DNA from: VRUE01 sp036276735
GTDB taxonomy: Bacteria; Actinomycetota; Thermoleophilia; Solirubrobacterales; 70-9
NCBI GenBank assembly: GCA_036276735.1
Contig: DASUOH010000031.1
Coordinates: 1 to 64,000 of the forward strand
Direction of reading: 5' to 3'
Length of the DNA: 64,000 nucleotides
In this document: positions 43,946 through 51,569 of the stretch, one piece after another
How the letters are laid out: the number at the start of each line of letters is the position of its first letter
How positions within the stretch are numbered: the first letter of the stretch is position 1
Notes under the pieces: model-generated
Seen by the model: the letters and a program-made list of their open reading frames with translations, nothing else
The model's database searches: none
What the model was told of the DNA's origin: nothing
Position numbers and translations under genes: made by a program

Positions 43946-44136
43946 GCCGCCTCGTCCCTGTGGCGAGCAAGGAAGTCCTCGACGTCGGCGGGGTCGATTC
44001 GTCGCGCGGCCCCGAGCTTGTAGCTCGCTAGCTCGCCTCGCCTGATCCAGTTGCGGACCGTGCGGTCGGAGACGGAGAGGTAGTTGGCGAGGCTGCGCTC
44101 GGTGAAGAAGCGAGGCTGGCCGGCTTTCCGTCCCAT
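43942..44136 (-). CDS. xis: Excisionase / MerR-like helix-turn-helix protein
   Basis: The product (64 aa) is almost entirely one winged helix-turn-helix of the excisionase (DNA-binding, HTH_17) type: FFTERSLANYLSVSDRTVRN, then WIRRGELASYKLGAARRID and DVEDFLARHR. This family accompanies tyrosine integrases and directs excision. Its last codon overlaps the integrase ATG (ATGA at 43942), confirming the xis-int operon. Confidence 0.85.
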   Translation of the reverse strand: MGRKAGQPRFFTERSLANYLSVSDRTVRNWIRRGELASYKLGAARRIDPADVEDFLARHRDEAA

Positions 44137-44468
44137 GCCTCCCCCATCACATTCACGCCGCGAGTGCCCCGGCCTGTTCGTCCACGTTCCGTCAGAGGCC
44201 ACACCGGGAGGGGCGTTCCCACCTGCCGAACGCGCGGCGCAGCCGCGCCACAATCGGCAGTGGGACGCCCGACCGAAGGTCAGGTGATGAGCTGAGCTGC
44301 CCAACCCGGTCTCAGGCACGAAAAGCGAACACCGGTTCGGGTTCATAATGTGTCGGGGGTCAGAGGTTGGAGTTGAGGGAAGCCCCCTGGGATCGCCAAG
44401 GCGGCTCGAACTGGCCCTTCCGTGTGGTCCTTCGGCTGGGCTTCCGACGAGTGCTGCTTGGTGGACAG
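44137..44468. other. Gene-free stretch upstream of xis
   Basis: No frame with coding character is seen in these 332 bases. They contain a CGAAC-ACC-GGTTCG near-palindrome (about 44328-44340) and a TTCATAATG segment that could serve as a promoter -10 region. The xis-int promoter and the attP arm sites of the element are expected here, but none can be proven by eye. Confidence 0.4.
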
Positions 44469-44783
44469 TCATGGGGTGTTGGGTCTTCCGGTTCCTTTTG
44501 TCTTGACTGGGTTCGGGCCGGTCTGGCCCCAGCCGCCAACCCGCGCGTGACCCGGCCGCCAGGCAATCCCCTCGAACAGCTCCCCGACCGGCACCTCCAG
44601 AGCCCCGGCGAGCTTGGCCAGCGTGTCGATCCGCGGCAGACGCCCACCGCGCTCAAGGAGGCCGATCTGCGTCCTGTGAAGCGAGGCCCGAATGCCAAGC
44701 TCTTCCTGGCTGATGCCAGCTCGCCGGCGTGCCCGGATGAGGTTCTCGCCGAAGCGCTGAGCAACAGCGTGCGAGTCCCTCAT
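44469..44783 (-). CDS. XRE-family helix-turn-helix regulator
   Basis: This 104-aa protein from ATG 44783 has a Cro/CI helix-turn-helix: FGENLIRARRRAGISQEELG, then SLHRTQIGLLERGGRLPRID, followed by TLAKLAGALEVPVGELFEGI. A Gly/Pro-rich tail follows. It is the third gene of an overlapping operon (45369 to 44469). As in many integrated elements it may act as the repressor that maintains quiescence. Confidence 0.85.
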   Translation of the reverse strand: MRDSHAVAQRFGENLIRARRRAGISQEELGIRASLHRTQIGLLERGGRLPRIDTLAKLAGALEVPVGELFEGIAWRPGHARVGGWGQTGPNPVKTKGTGRPNTP

Positions 44784-45079
44784 CGGCCCATCACCAGCCG
44801 CTCGAAGTGAAGGGCCGCTCGCGTCGGGGCGACTAGAACTCCGTTGCTCAGGAGCAAGCCGGCCGCGACGAGGTCTCGAACGGCTGAGGCGAGGACGACC
44901 GCAGCGGAGAAATCGCTGCCATCGCACAGCAGCTCTCCGGCTAGCTCAGGCAGGCTGAGTTGCTCCGGGTGTTCGCGCAGGACGACGGCGAGCACCAGCC
45001 GCTGCGCCTCTCGGGGCCGCGTCTGCGCCGTCACCTCGCGATGGCGCGAGCGTTGACGCCAACCGCCGACCCAAATCAC
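44780..45079 (-). CDS. Small winged-helix-like protein, paralogue B
   Basis: The product (99 aa) from GTG 45079 has a helical winged-helix-type core: AQRLVLAVVLREHPEQLSLP, ELAGELL, and VLASAVRDLVAAGLLLSNGV, then VAPTRAALHFERL. It is clearly related to its upstream neighbour (AVRDLAAAGLV and VPTLAALRFRRL there). The stop overlaps the XRE gene start (ATGA), and its start overlaps the upstream stop (GTGA). Function is unknown; DNA binding is inference. Confidence 0.65.
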   Translation of the reverse strand: MIWVGGWRQRSRHREVTAQTRPREAQRLVLAVVLREHPEQLSLPELAGELLCDGSDFSAAVVLASAVRDLVAAGLLLSNGVLVAPTRAALHFERLVMGR

Positions 45080-45369
45080 TCTGCCTCCAGTCGGCGGAAG
45101 CGAAGCGCGGCAAGGGTCGGCACGACGGCCTCGTCCTGGCGGCGGACCAGGCCGGCGGCGGCCAGGTCGCGAACCGCGCGCCCGACCGCGTCTCTCGTCG
45201 CGAAGTCGTCTGCGTCGGGGTAAAGCGCTCGGTGGATCTCCGCGACGGTGGCTTGGTCTGGATGCTCGGTGAGGACAAAGCGAAGGACCGTGCGTTCTGT
45301 ACTAGCGTCTTCAGCGGCTGGCGATTCGGGGCCGCACGACTCGCGGTCCGTAGGGTCTGGACTAGCCAT
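45076..45369 (-). CDS. Small winged-helix-like protein, paralogue A
   Basis: This 97-aa protein (ATG 45369) has an acidic N-terminus and then TVLRFVLTEHPDQATVAEIH, RALYPDADDFATRDAVGRAV and RDLAAAGLVRRQDEAVVPTL. This is a three-helix plus wing pattern like small transcription regulators. It is paired with a paralogue immediately downstream. Two tandem copies with overlapping ends suggest a recent duplication or a heterodimer. It heads the three-gene operon divergent from the second XRE gene. Confidence 0.65.
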   Translation of the reverse strand: MASPDPTDRESCGPESPAAEDASTERTVLRFVLTEHPDQATVAEIHRALYPDADDFATRDAVGRAVRDLAAAGLVRRQDEAVVPTLAALRFRRLEAE

Positions 45370-45536
45370 GAGGAGCTATGCCTCCTTGTGGTCAGGCGGC
45401 CCGTCGTGTTAGCCCACGGCGGGTCGCCGCTTCTTGGAGCCGGCGCATCGCTACCGTTCCCGCTGCGGCCGGCCTGGGTCACCTGTGCCGGTCGCCACGG
45501 GGCCGGCGTTCCAGCGCGCGGCCCCACTTATGTTTG

Positions 45537-45830
45537 ATGTCGCAGGCTATCACGCTTTCCCGACATATCTTGAAACCGACTGGACGAAAAACGCCTCACC
45601 CCCAGCCCGCCCTAGGTCAGGCGATTCGAGAGCTGCGCCAGAAGCGCGGTCTCAGCCTCGAAGCCGTTGCGGCGAAAGCGGGACTGGCTCTCAACACGCT
45701 CTCCCTAATCGAGCGCGGCGAGGCCAACCCGACCTGGCAGACGGTCAAGGGGATCGCGGCCGCCCTCGACGTGTCGATTGCCGAGATCGCCAAGCGCTCG
45801 CTCAAGTTCGAGGATGCGTCTCGAAAATGA
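45537..45830 (+). CDS. XRE-family helix-turn-helix regulator (divergent)
   Basis: The product (97 aa) from ATG 45537 contains LGQAIRELRQKRGLSLEAVA, AKAGLALNTLSLIERGEANP, then TWQTVKGIAAALDVSIAEIA, a complete Cro/CI domain. A short basic N-terminus precedes it. It faces the opposite way from the 45369-44469 operon across a 167-base divergent region, an arrangement like phage lysogeny switches. It is the last element gene before the tRNA. Confidence 0.85.
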   Translation: MSQAITLSRHILKPTGRKTPHPQPALGQAIRELRQKRGLSLEAVAAKAGLALNTLSLIERGEANPTWQTVKGIAAALDVSIAEIAKRSLKFEDASRK

Positions 45831-45951
45831 GACCAGGATGTGACCACGAGGCCGCGGAACGCTTCGGAATCGGCGGGAAGCTAGATCAGACGGAAGCCGA
45901 GCATCTGGCTCTGCACCGGGAAACGTGCGGCGTCCGAGGGTACGCAGCGGA

Positions 45952-45994
45952 ACGCGCCTGACAGGATTCGAACCTGTGACCTTCGGTTTCGTAG
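45952..45994. repeat. Proximal att site: 43-bp repeat within tRNA-Arg
   Basis: These bases are identical to 38838-38880. They run from one base beyond the tRNA discriminator to the anticodon loop. The integrated element lies to the left, so this copy keeps the tRNA gene intact. Confidence 0.88.
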
Positions 45995-46026
45995 ACCGAC
46001 GCTCTATCCAACTGAGCTACAGGCGC
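45953..46026 (-). tRNA. tRNA-Arg (anticodon ACG)
   Basis: Seventy-four bases fold as acceptor GCGCCTG/CAGGCGC, D arm GCTC-AGTTGGATA-GAGC, anticodon arm TCGGT-CTACGAA-ACCGA with anticodon ACG, a 5-base variable loop, T arm ACAGG-TTCGAAT-CCTGT and discriminator G. No CCA is encoded. ACG is the tRNA whose A34 is deaminated by TadA (gene at 123-623). The 3' half serves as integration target. A perfect GGGGAAGCTTCCCC palindrome (46033-46046) lies just upstream. Confidence 0.97.
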
Positions 46027-46087
46027 GGGAGCGGGGAAGCTTCCCCGGAGAGGGGATTCTAGGGGTCGGGAGGCGGGGCCGCCGAAA

Positions 46088-46861
46088 TCAGCGGCCCTCG
46101 AAGGACGCGTGGCCGGGACCCTTCTCTAGGAAGGTCTTGACCGCGCCCTTCAGGTCCTCGGTTGCGAAGAGGTCGGCCGCTTCGGTCCGCACCGTCTCGT
46201 CGGCCGCCGGGATGCCGCCTTCGCGGTAGCGGCGCAGGATGCGCTTGGTCATCGCGTGCGCCCTGGTCGGCCCGGCCGCCAGCTCGGCCGCGTAGGCGCG
46301 GGCGTTCTCGTCGAAGCCGTCGTCCTCAAGCAGCACGTTGACGACTCCCCAGCGCTCCATCTCCTCCGCGCCGAACAGCACCCCGCTCATCACGAAGTGC
46401 CGTGCCCGGCCGCTGCCGGCCCGCTCCGCCAGCCGCTGCGTGCCGCCCATCGAGGGCGTCAGGCCGACCACTTTCTCGACCAGGCCAAACTGGGCCGAGC
46501 GGGCGGCGAGGATCAGGTCGCAGCCGAGCGCCAGCTCGAAGGCCGCCGTCAGCGTCAGCGCGTGTGCCGCGAACACCACCGGCAGCGGCAGCGCTTCGAC
46601 CCGCTCCACCAACCCGATCAGCTCGTCCCAGAGCCGGCTCCCCTCCTCCGGCGTCAGGCCCTCGAACTCGTGGACGTCGACGCCGCCGGACACGGCGCGC
46701 CCGTCGGCGCGGAAGAGCAACGCCCGCGGCGGCTCAGCCTCGACCGCGTCGACCGCCTCCCTCAGCCCCTCGAACATCGCCCGGTCGAACAGGTTCAGCG
46801 GCGGGCTGTCGAAGCTGGCGACCGCCAGGCCGCCGTCGCGCTCGAGCCGCACGCTGCTCAT
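46088..46861 (-). CDS. Enoyl-CoA hydratase/isomerase family protein
   Basis: This 257-aa crotonase-fold protein has the oxyanion-hole segment DGRAVSGGVDVHEF (SGGVD in place of the usual SAGAD) and the second one in VVFAAHALTLTAAFELALGC. The catalytic-Glu region is AQFGLVEKVVGLTPSMGGTQ. A His replaces the common Asn/Gly in the 'A.(N/H)G' motif, so activity on standard enoyl-CoA is uncertain. Its ATG overlaps the stop of the upstream thioesterase-like gene. Confidence 0.85.
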   Translation of the reverse strand: MSSVRLERDGGLAVASFDSPPLNLFDRAMFEGLREAVDAVEAEPPRALLFRADGRAVSGGVDVHEFEGLTPEEGSRLWDELIGLVERVEALPLPVVFAAHALTLTAAFELALGCDLILAARSAQFGLVEKVVGLTPSMGGTQRLAERAGSGRARHFVMSGVLFGAEEMERWGVVNVLLEDDGFDENARAYAAELAAGPTRAHAMTKRILRRYREGGIPAADETVRTEAADLFATEDLKGAVKTFLEKGPGHASFEGR

Positions 46862-47325
46862 GCGCTGCCGTCCCGCTTCTCTTTGAGCCGCACGTGCCAG
46901 CTGATCGTGGCCGAGGCGATGCGCTCACCACTCCCGTCGACCAGCTCGACGTCGCACGGGAACTCGACCTTCCCCTGCGAGTCGAGCGTCGCCAGCGCCT
47001 CGTCCCTGGAGACTCCGAGCCTCGCGATCGCCTCGATCGGGCCCTTGGCGATCCGCTCATAGGAGATCTCGGCGCTGCGCGCCAGTGGCGTCACGTCGCC
47101 GAGTCGCTCGGCGAAGGCGCCGACGAATGCCGCCCCAGAGGCCGTCTCGGCAGCGGTAAAGAGGGCCCCGGCGTGCTGTGAGCCGACGTGATTCGTCAGC
47201 TCGGTCCGCTCGGGCAGGCGCACGGCCGCCTCCCCCTCTGAGATTCGCGTCACCTCAAGCCCGAGGTGGCCCGCAAAAGGCACCGCCTGGGTCATCCCTC
47301 TGGCGATTACGTCGAAGTCGGTCAC
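46858..47325 (-). CDS. Hotdog-fold thioesterase-like protein
   Basis: The product (155 aa, GTG 47325; GTG 47346 is the alternative) has the hotdog pattern FAGHLGLEVTRISEGEAAVR, the central helix segment NHVGSQHAGALFTAAETASG, and a long C-terminal sheet (KVEFPCDVELVDGSGERIAS). It resembles PaaI/DUF4442 acyl-CoA thioesterases. Coupling with the enoyl-CoA hydratase gene suggests acyl-CoA metabolism, but the substrate is unknown. Confidence 0.8.
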   Translation of the reverse strand: MTDFDVIARGMTQAVPFAGHLGLEVTRISEGEAAVRLPERTELTNHVGSQHAGALFTAAETASGAAFVGAFAERLGDVTPLARSAEISYERIAKGPIEAIARLGVSRDEALATLDSQGKVEFPCDVELVDGSGERIASATISWHVRLKEKRDGSA

Positions 47326-47376
47326 GGCAAGGACCCTAACTGCCACGCCGCCATCGAAGAGGGACCGTGAGCGCGC

Positions 47377-48810
47377 CTAGGGAACCCTATGCACCTCGAA
47401 CAGGTTCGTCCCCAGCCCGTGGTCCGGGAGCCCGGCGACGATCCCGATCAACTCGCCCGACTTGGCGATGCCGTGCTGCGCCGCCAACTCCGCGCAGTGT
47501 TCGAGCACCTCGCGTATCTGCGTCTCGTGCTCGGCGTGCACGGCCGTCACCCCGAACAGCAGGCCCAGCCGCCGCACCGTCTCGATCCGCGGCGAGACCG
47601 CCAGCACGGGCACCTTCGGCCGGTGCGCGGCCACCAGCCGGGCGCTGCGCCCACTCGTCGTCGGCACGACCAGCGCCGCCAGGTTGAGCCGGTAGACGGC
47701 TCCTACCGCGCTCTGCGCGACCGAGTCGGCGACGTCCTGCGTCGCCTGGTCGGTGCGGCCGAAGAGCCACTCGCCGTAGCGCAGGTCCGGCTCGGTGGCG
47801 CGTGCGATCTCGTCCATGGTCCGCACCGCCTCGATCGGGTGGCGGCCGATCGCCGTCTCCTCGGAGAGCATCACCGCGTCGGTGCCGTCATAGATCGCGT
47901 TGGCGACGTCGGTCACCTCGGCGCGGGTCGGGCGCCGCTCGGTCACCATCGAGGCGAGCATCTGCGTCGCCGTGATCACCGGCTTCGAGCGCCGACCCGC
48001 CGCCCGGATCAGCCGCTTCTGGACGACCGGCACCTCGGCGAGCGGCAGCTCGATCCCGAGGTCGCCGCGCGCGACCATGATCCCGCCGGTCGCCGCTTCG
48101 ACGATCTCCTCCGCGTTGGCCGCCGCCTGGCGCTTCTCGATCTTGGCGATCAGCGGCAGGTCTGCGTCGAGGACGCGCAGTCGCGCCGCCACCGGCTCCA
48201 GGTCAGCCGCTGAAGAGACGAAGGAAACGGCGAGCAGGTCCACGCCCTGCTCGACCGCGAACTCGATCCAGCCCATGTCCTCCTCGGTCGCTCCGCCGTC
48301 CGCGACGGTGCCGGGGATGTTCATTCCCTTGTGCGACGACAGCGTCCCACCGACCTCCACCTCGCAGTCGACGCCGCCGTCGTCTAGGCGCCCCTTGCCC
48401 TCGGGCTCACTCACCCGCAGGCGGATCGCCCCGTCCGCCAGGTAGACCAGCTCGTCCTCGCGCAGCTGGGCGACGCCCGGCCACTCGACTGGGATCGTCT
48501 GCTCGTCGCCCTCGACCTCGCGCGGAGTCAGCTGCACGTGCATTCCCGTGTGCAGCTCGGCGACGTCGTCGCGCAGCTCGCCGATCCGCAGCTTCGGCCC
48601 GGGCAGGTCGCCGAGGATCGCGACCTCACGACCGACCTGCTCGGCGGCGGCCCGGATCGCCTCGATAGTTCGCGCGTGACGGTCGCGGTCGGCGTGGGAG
48701 AAGTTCAGCCGCATCACGTCCACGCCCGCCTCGATCACCCGCGGCAGCACGTCCTCACCCCAGCTCGCCGGGCCGATCGTCGCGATGATCTTGGTACGGC
48801 GTCCGTACAT
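47377..48810 (-). CDS. pyk: Pyruvate kinase
   Basis: This 477-aa enzyme makes pyruvate and ATP from phosphoenolpyruvate. It shows the N-terminal TKIIATIGPAS and MRLNFSH, the active-site signature LIAKIEKRQA, MVARGDLGIELP, KPVITATQMLASM and GTDAVMLSEETA. No extra C-terminal PEP-utiliser domain is present. The divergent P450 gene starts only 33 bases away. Confidence 0.95.
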   Translation of the reverse strand: MYGRRTKIIATIGPASWGEDVLPRVIEAGVDVMRLNFSHADRDRHARTIEAIRAAAEQVGREVAILGDLPGPKLRIGELRDDVAELHTGMHVQLTPREVEGDEQTIPVEWPGVAQLREDELVYLADGAIRLRVSEPEGKGRLDDGGVDCEVEVGGTLSSHKGMNIPGTVADGGATEEDMGWIEFAVEQGVDLLAVSFVSSAADLEPVAARLRVLDADLPLIAKIEKRQAAANAEEIVEAATGGIMVARGDLGIELPLAEVPVVQKRLIRAAGRRSKPVITATQMLASMVTERRPTRAEVTDVANAIYDGTDAVMLSEETAIGRHPIEAVRTMDEIARATEPDLRYGEWLFGRTDQATQDVADSVAQSAVGAVYRLNLAALVVPTTSGRSARLVAAHRPKVPVLAVSPRIETVRRLGLLFGVTAVHAEHETQIREVLEHCAELAAQHGIAKSGELIGIVAGLPDHGLGTNLFEVHRVP

Positions 48811-48843
48811 CTCTCAGTTCTGAATGTAGAGGTTGTGTGACCG

Positions 48844-50313
48844 ATGCACGTGCGGCCGGTCAGATGCTGCACGACACTCGTAGAGGTGAGTGTCGTGGGT
48901 CCAGCTGCAGCGGTCGAGCCCGTGCCGCAGGCGGGGCTCGTCGGCGAGGCGCCTCCCTCCCCAGCCGGCCCGATTGACGCTGCCGAGGCGGCGAGCCGGC
49001 CGGAACCGCCGGCGATTCGGCTGCCGCGCCTGCTGCAGACCCTGCGCTTCAACCAGCGTCAGATCGAGTTTGTCTTCCGCGGCCGCCGCGAGCTGGGGGA
49101 AGTCTTCCGAATGCAAGGAGTGATCCCTGGCCGCCCGGTCATCACCAGCCATCCCGACCACATCCGCTCGCTCTTCACCGCCAAGCCTGAGGACGCCCCC
49201 TCGTTGACTGGCGAGTCGCCGCTGGTCCCGATCGTCGGACCCGACTCCGTCCTGACCGCGGTCGGGGCCCGGCACATGCGGCAACGCAAACTGCTGTTGC
49301 CGCCGTTCCACGGCGAGGCGATCGAGCAGTACGCGCAGATGATCGCCGATACGACCGAACGCGAGATCGACACCTGGCCGCTTCGTGAGCCGTTCACCCT
49401 GGCGCCGCGCATGCAGGCGATCACGCTCGACGTGATCATGGCCGGCATCTTCGGGATCGAGGGCAGGCCGCGGCCCGACAGTCCCGAGCACCGCCTGCGC
49501 ACGACGATCCGCCGGCTGACGACGGCCTCGACCCTGCCGACCGCCCAGATCGGCGAGCTGATGAACATCGGCCGCGAGGAGGCGATCGGCCCGATGCGCC
49601 TCGCGATCCAGATCCTCGACCGCGCGACCTACCCGATCATCGAAGAGCGCCGCCGCGTCACCGACCTCGAGGAGCGCCGCGACATCCTCTCGCTGCTGTT
49701 GCAGGCGCGCACCGAGGAGGGCGAGGCGATGAGCGACAAAGAGCTGCGTGACGAGCTCCTCACCCTGGTCCTGGCCGGCCATGAGACGACGGCCAACTCG
49801 CTCGCCTGGGCCTGGGAGCGGCTCGTCCGCAGCCCGGCCGCCCATGAGCGGCTGCGCGAGGCGGTCCGCTCGGGCGAGGAAGCCGCCGAGACGGTCGAGG
49901 CGACGATCGTCGAGGCGATGCGGGTGCGTCCGGTGATCCCGATGGTCGGGCGCCGCGTCAAGCGCCCCTGGCGGCTCGGCGAGTACGCGGTCGCGGCGGA
50001 CACGCCGGTGAGCATGAGCATCCTGCTCGTCCATCACCGCGAGGATCTATATCCCCAGCCCTTCGAGTTCCGGCCCGAGCGCTGGCTCGGCCGCAAGCCG
50101 GGCACCTACGAGTGGATCCCCTTCGGCGGCGGCATCCGCCGCTGCCTCGGCGCGGCGCTGGCGATGGCCGAGCAGCGCGTCGTGCTGGAGGCGATGGCTC
50201 GCCGCCTCGACGTCGAGGCCGCCGAACCTCAGCCCGAGCGCGCCCTGCACCGCAATGTGACGATGATCCCGGCGCGCGGCGCGCGGGTGGTCGTGCGGTC
50301 GCGCCGCAATTAG
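48844..50313 (+). CDS. Cytochrome P450
   Basis: The product (up to 489 aa) has all P450 landmarks: the I-helix oxygen-binding AGHETTANS (about 311-319), ExxR in EAMRVRP, the meander PERWLG, and the heme ligand loop FGGGIRRCLGAAL (Cys434). It is soluble, since no N-terminal span is visible. The true start may be GTG 48886 or GTG 48895 instead of ATG 48844, because the first 17 codons overlap a hairpin. The substrate is unknown, and no dedicated redox partner gene adjoins it; a ferredoxin is encoded at 62237. Confidence 0.93.
   Translation: MHVRPVRCCTTLVEVSVVGPAAAVEPVPQAGLVGEAPPSPAGPIDAAEAASRPEPPAIRLPRLLQTLRFNQRQIEFVFRGRRELGEVFRMQGVIPGRPVITSHPDHIRSLFTAKPEDAPSLTGESPLVPIVGPDSVLTAVGARHMRQRKLLLPPFHGEAIEQYAQMIADTTEREIDTWPLREPFTLAPRMQAITLDVIMAGIFGIEGRPRPDSPEHRLRTTIRRLTTASTLPTAQIGELMNIGREEAIGPMRLAIQILDRATYPIIEERRRVTDLEERRDILSLLLQARTEEGEAMSDKELRDELLTLVLAGHETTANSLAWAWERLVRSPAAHERLREAVRSGEEAAETVEATIVEAMRVRPVIPMVGRRVKRPWRLGEYAVAADTPVSMSILLVHHREDLYPQPFEFRPERWLGRKPGTYEWIPFGGGIRRCLGAALAMAEQRVVLEAMARRLDVEAAEPQPERALHRNVTMIPARGARVVVRSRRN
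48870..48897. promoter_or_regulatory. Inverted repeat over the P450 start region
   Basis: A perfect 10-bp inverted repeat, CACGACACTC (48870-48879) and GAGTGTCGTG (48888-48897), is separated by 8 bases that include AGAGGT. It covers the likely start codons of the P450 gene and lies 60 bases from the divergent pyk start. It could be an operator or an mRNA hairpin masking the ribosome-binding site. Confidence 0.5.
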
Positions 50314-50321
50314 GGCCGGGG

Positions 50322-51569
50322 TCAGCGCTGCTCGGCGTGTTGGGTTGAACCCAGGTCCGCCGTCGAGCTGAGAGTGGCGAGCTTTTCGGTGACAGCCCGC
50401 GCGAGCTCGGCGGCGGCATCGATCTCGGTCAGGTTCCGCTCCAGCGAGGCGATCCTGTCCATTGCCGCGCTGAGCTCGCGCCTTAGGTTCTGCTCACGCT
50501 CGGTGCTCTGCAGGCGCTCCTCCTCGAACCGGGCGCGTTCGTCGGCGAGCGTCACCATCGCCTGCTCGGCTTGGGCGTCGACATCTTCCAGCTCGTCGAT
50601 TCGACGTTCGGTCGCCTCGGCCAAGTCGATCGCGCGGCGGGCGCGGTCCTGCAAGGCGACCAGCGTGGTTGAGAGCTCTCCGGGATTGTCACGCAGCGGA
50701 GCGGGCATCGGCTCGGGCTCAGGAGTGGGGTCGGGCTCAGGAACGGGATCTGCCTCGGGCTCAGGAACGGGGTCTAGGTCAGGAACTGGGTCCGGCTCGG
50801 GCTCAGGGACGGGATCTGGCTCAGGGACGGGGTCCGGCTCGGGCTCAGGGACTGGGTCTGGCTCCGGCTCAGGGACTGGGGGCGGGCTGGGAACGGGTGC
50901 CGGCTCAGGGACTGGGGGCGGGCTGGGCACGGGTGCTGGGACTGGCTGTGGCTCCGGCGCAGCCACTGGCTGAGGCTCCTCTGCGACCGCGGTCGCATGC
51001 GCCGGCTCGGTCGGAGGATCTTGGTCCTCGGGCGCCGGCTCGGACTCCGTGGGCGCAGGTGATTGAGACGCCGGGACGGCGAGTCGATCTGGGACGCTCT
51101 CGATAAGTCTCTGGATCTGGGTTCTGGCAGCTACCACCGGGCGTACCTCGCTCCTCGCCATCACCTCGATGTCGCTGATTCCCAGCATGTCGTGCGGATC
51201 CTCGAACGCGACTATCAACGCCCCGTCCGGGGCGAACGCGATCGGCAACGCGCTATACCTGACAGCCGTCGATTTGTCGATCAGGCTGATCGCCTCCAGA
51301 TCCACCTCGAACAGGTCGAGGTCGACGTGGTCGAGCCCACTGCGCTCCGCCAGCGCCACAGAGAGTTGGCGCTCGTCGACGACGCCGTTGTCCAGAAGGC
51401 AGCGCTCGGGCGTCCTCGCCGACTGGCGGGCCGCCTCAACAGCTTTCTGAACCGAACCTTCATCGGCAAATCCAAGCTCGACCAGGACGTCAGTCAAGAA
51501 GACGCCCTGACGATCAAGCTTGGACGGCGGGGTAATCCCCGGCGCGGTGATGGTGGCTCCTGGGTTCAT
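50322..51569 (-). CDS. MshEN (GspE N-terminal) domain protein with proline-rich repeat and coiled coil
   Basis: This 415-aa protein has three parts. Residues 15-160 resemble the MshEN/T2SS-E N-terminal domain (FLTDVLVELGFADEGSVQKA, then LDNGVVDERQLSVALAERSG and ISDIEVMA), known elsewhere to bind c-di-GMP. Residues about 165-300 are a Pro/Glu/Asp repeat built from PEPEPDPVPEP-like units. Residues 305-410 form a charged coiled coil (AEATERRIDELEDVDAQAEQ). No ATPase domain follows, so it is not a secretion ATPase. Its start overlaps the stop of the GAF/GGDEF-like gene. Confidence 0.75.
   Translation of the reverse strand: MNPGATITAPGITPPSKLDRQGVFLTDVLVELGFADEGSVQKAVEAARQSARTPERCLLDNGVVDERQLSVALAERSGLDHVDLDLFEVDLEAISLIDKSTAVRYSALPIAFAPDGALIVAFEDPHDMLGISDIEVMARSEVRPVVAARTQIQRLIESVPDRLAVPASQSPAPTESEPAPEDQDPPTEPAHATAVAEEPQPVAAPEPQPVPAPVPSPPPVPEPAPVPSPPPVPEPEPDPVPEPEPDPVPEPDPVPEPEPDPVPDLDPVPEPEADPVPEPDPTPEPEPMPAPLRDNPGELSTTLVALQDRARRAIDLAEATERRIDELEDVDAQAEQAMVTLADERARFEEERLQSTEREQNLRRELSAAMDRIASLERNLTEIDAAAELARAVTEKLATLSSTADLGSTQHAEQR
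50710..50937. repeat. Tandem repeats encoding the Pro-Glu-Pro-Asp linker
   Basis: Variants of GGCTCAGGGACTGGG and GGGTCCGGCTC recur in units of 12-18 bases. The most recent duplication is a 36-bp tandem pair at 50866-50901 and 50902-50937, differing at only two positions. All units keep the reading frame of the 50322-51569 gene, so the length of the linker is likely variable between strains. Confidence 0.8.

Noticed and set aside
46033..46046. GGGGAAGCTTCCCC perfect palindrome upstream of tRNA-Arg
   Set aside because: A short isolated palindrome; possibly the terminator of the gene at 46088, but without supporting features.
50710..50937. Regular short repeats that could suggest a CRISPR array
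   Set aside because: The units have no unique spacers of constant length, keep one reading frame, and encode a Pro/acidic linker.
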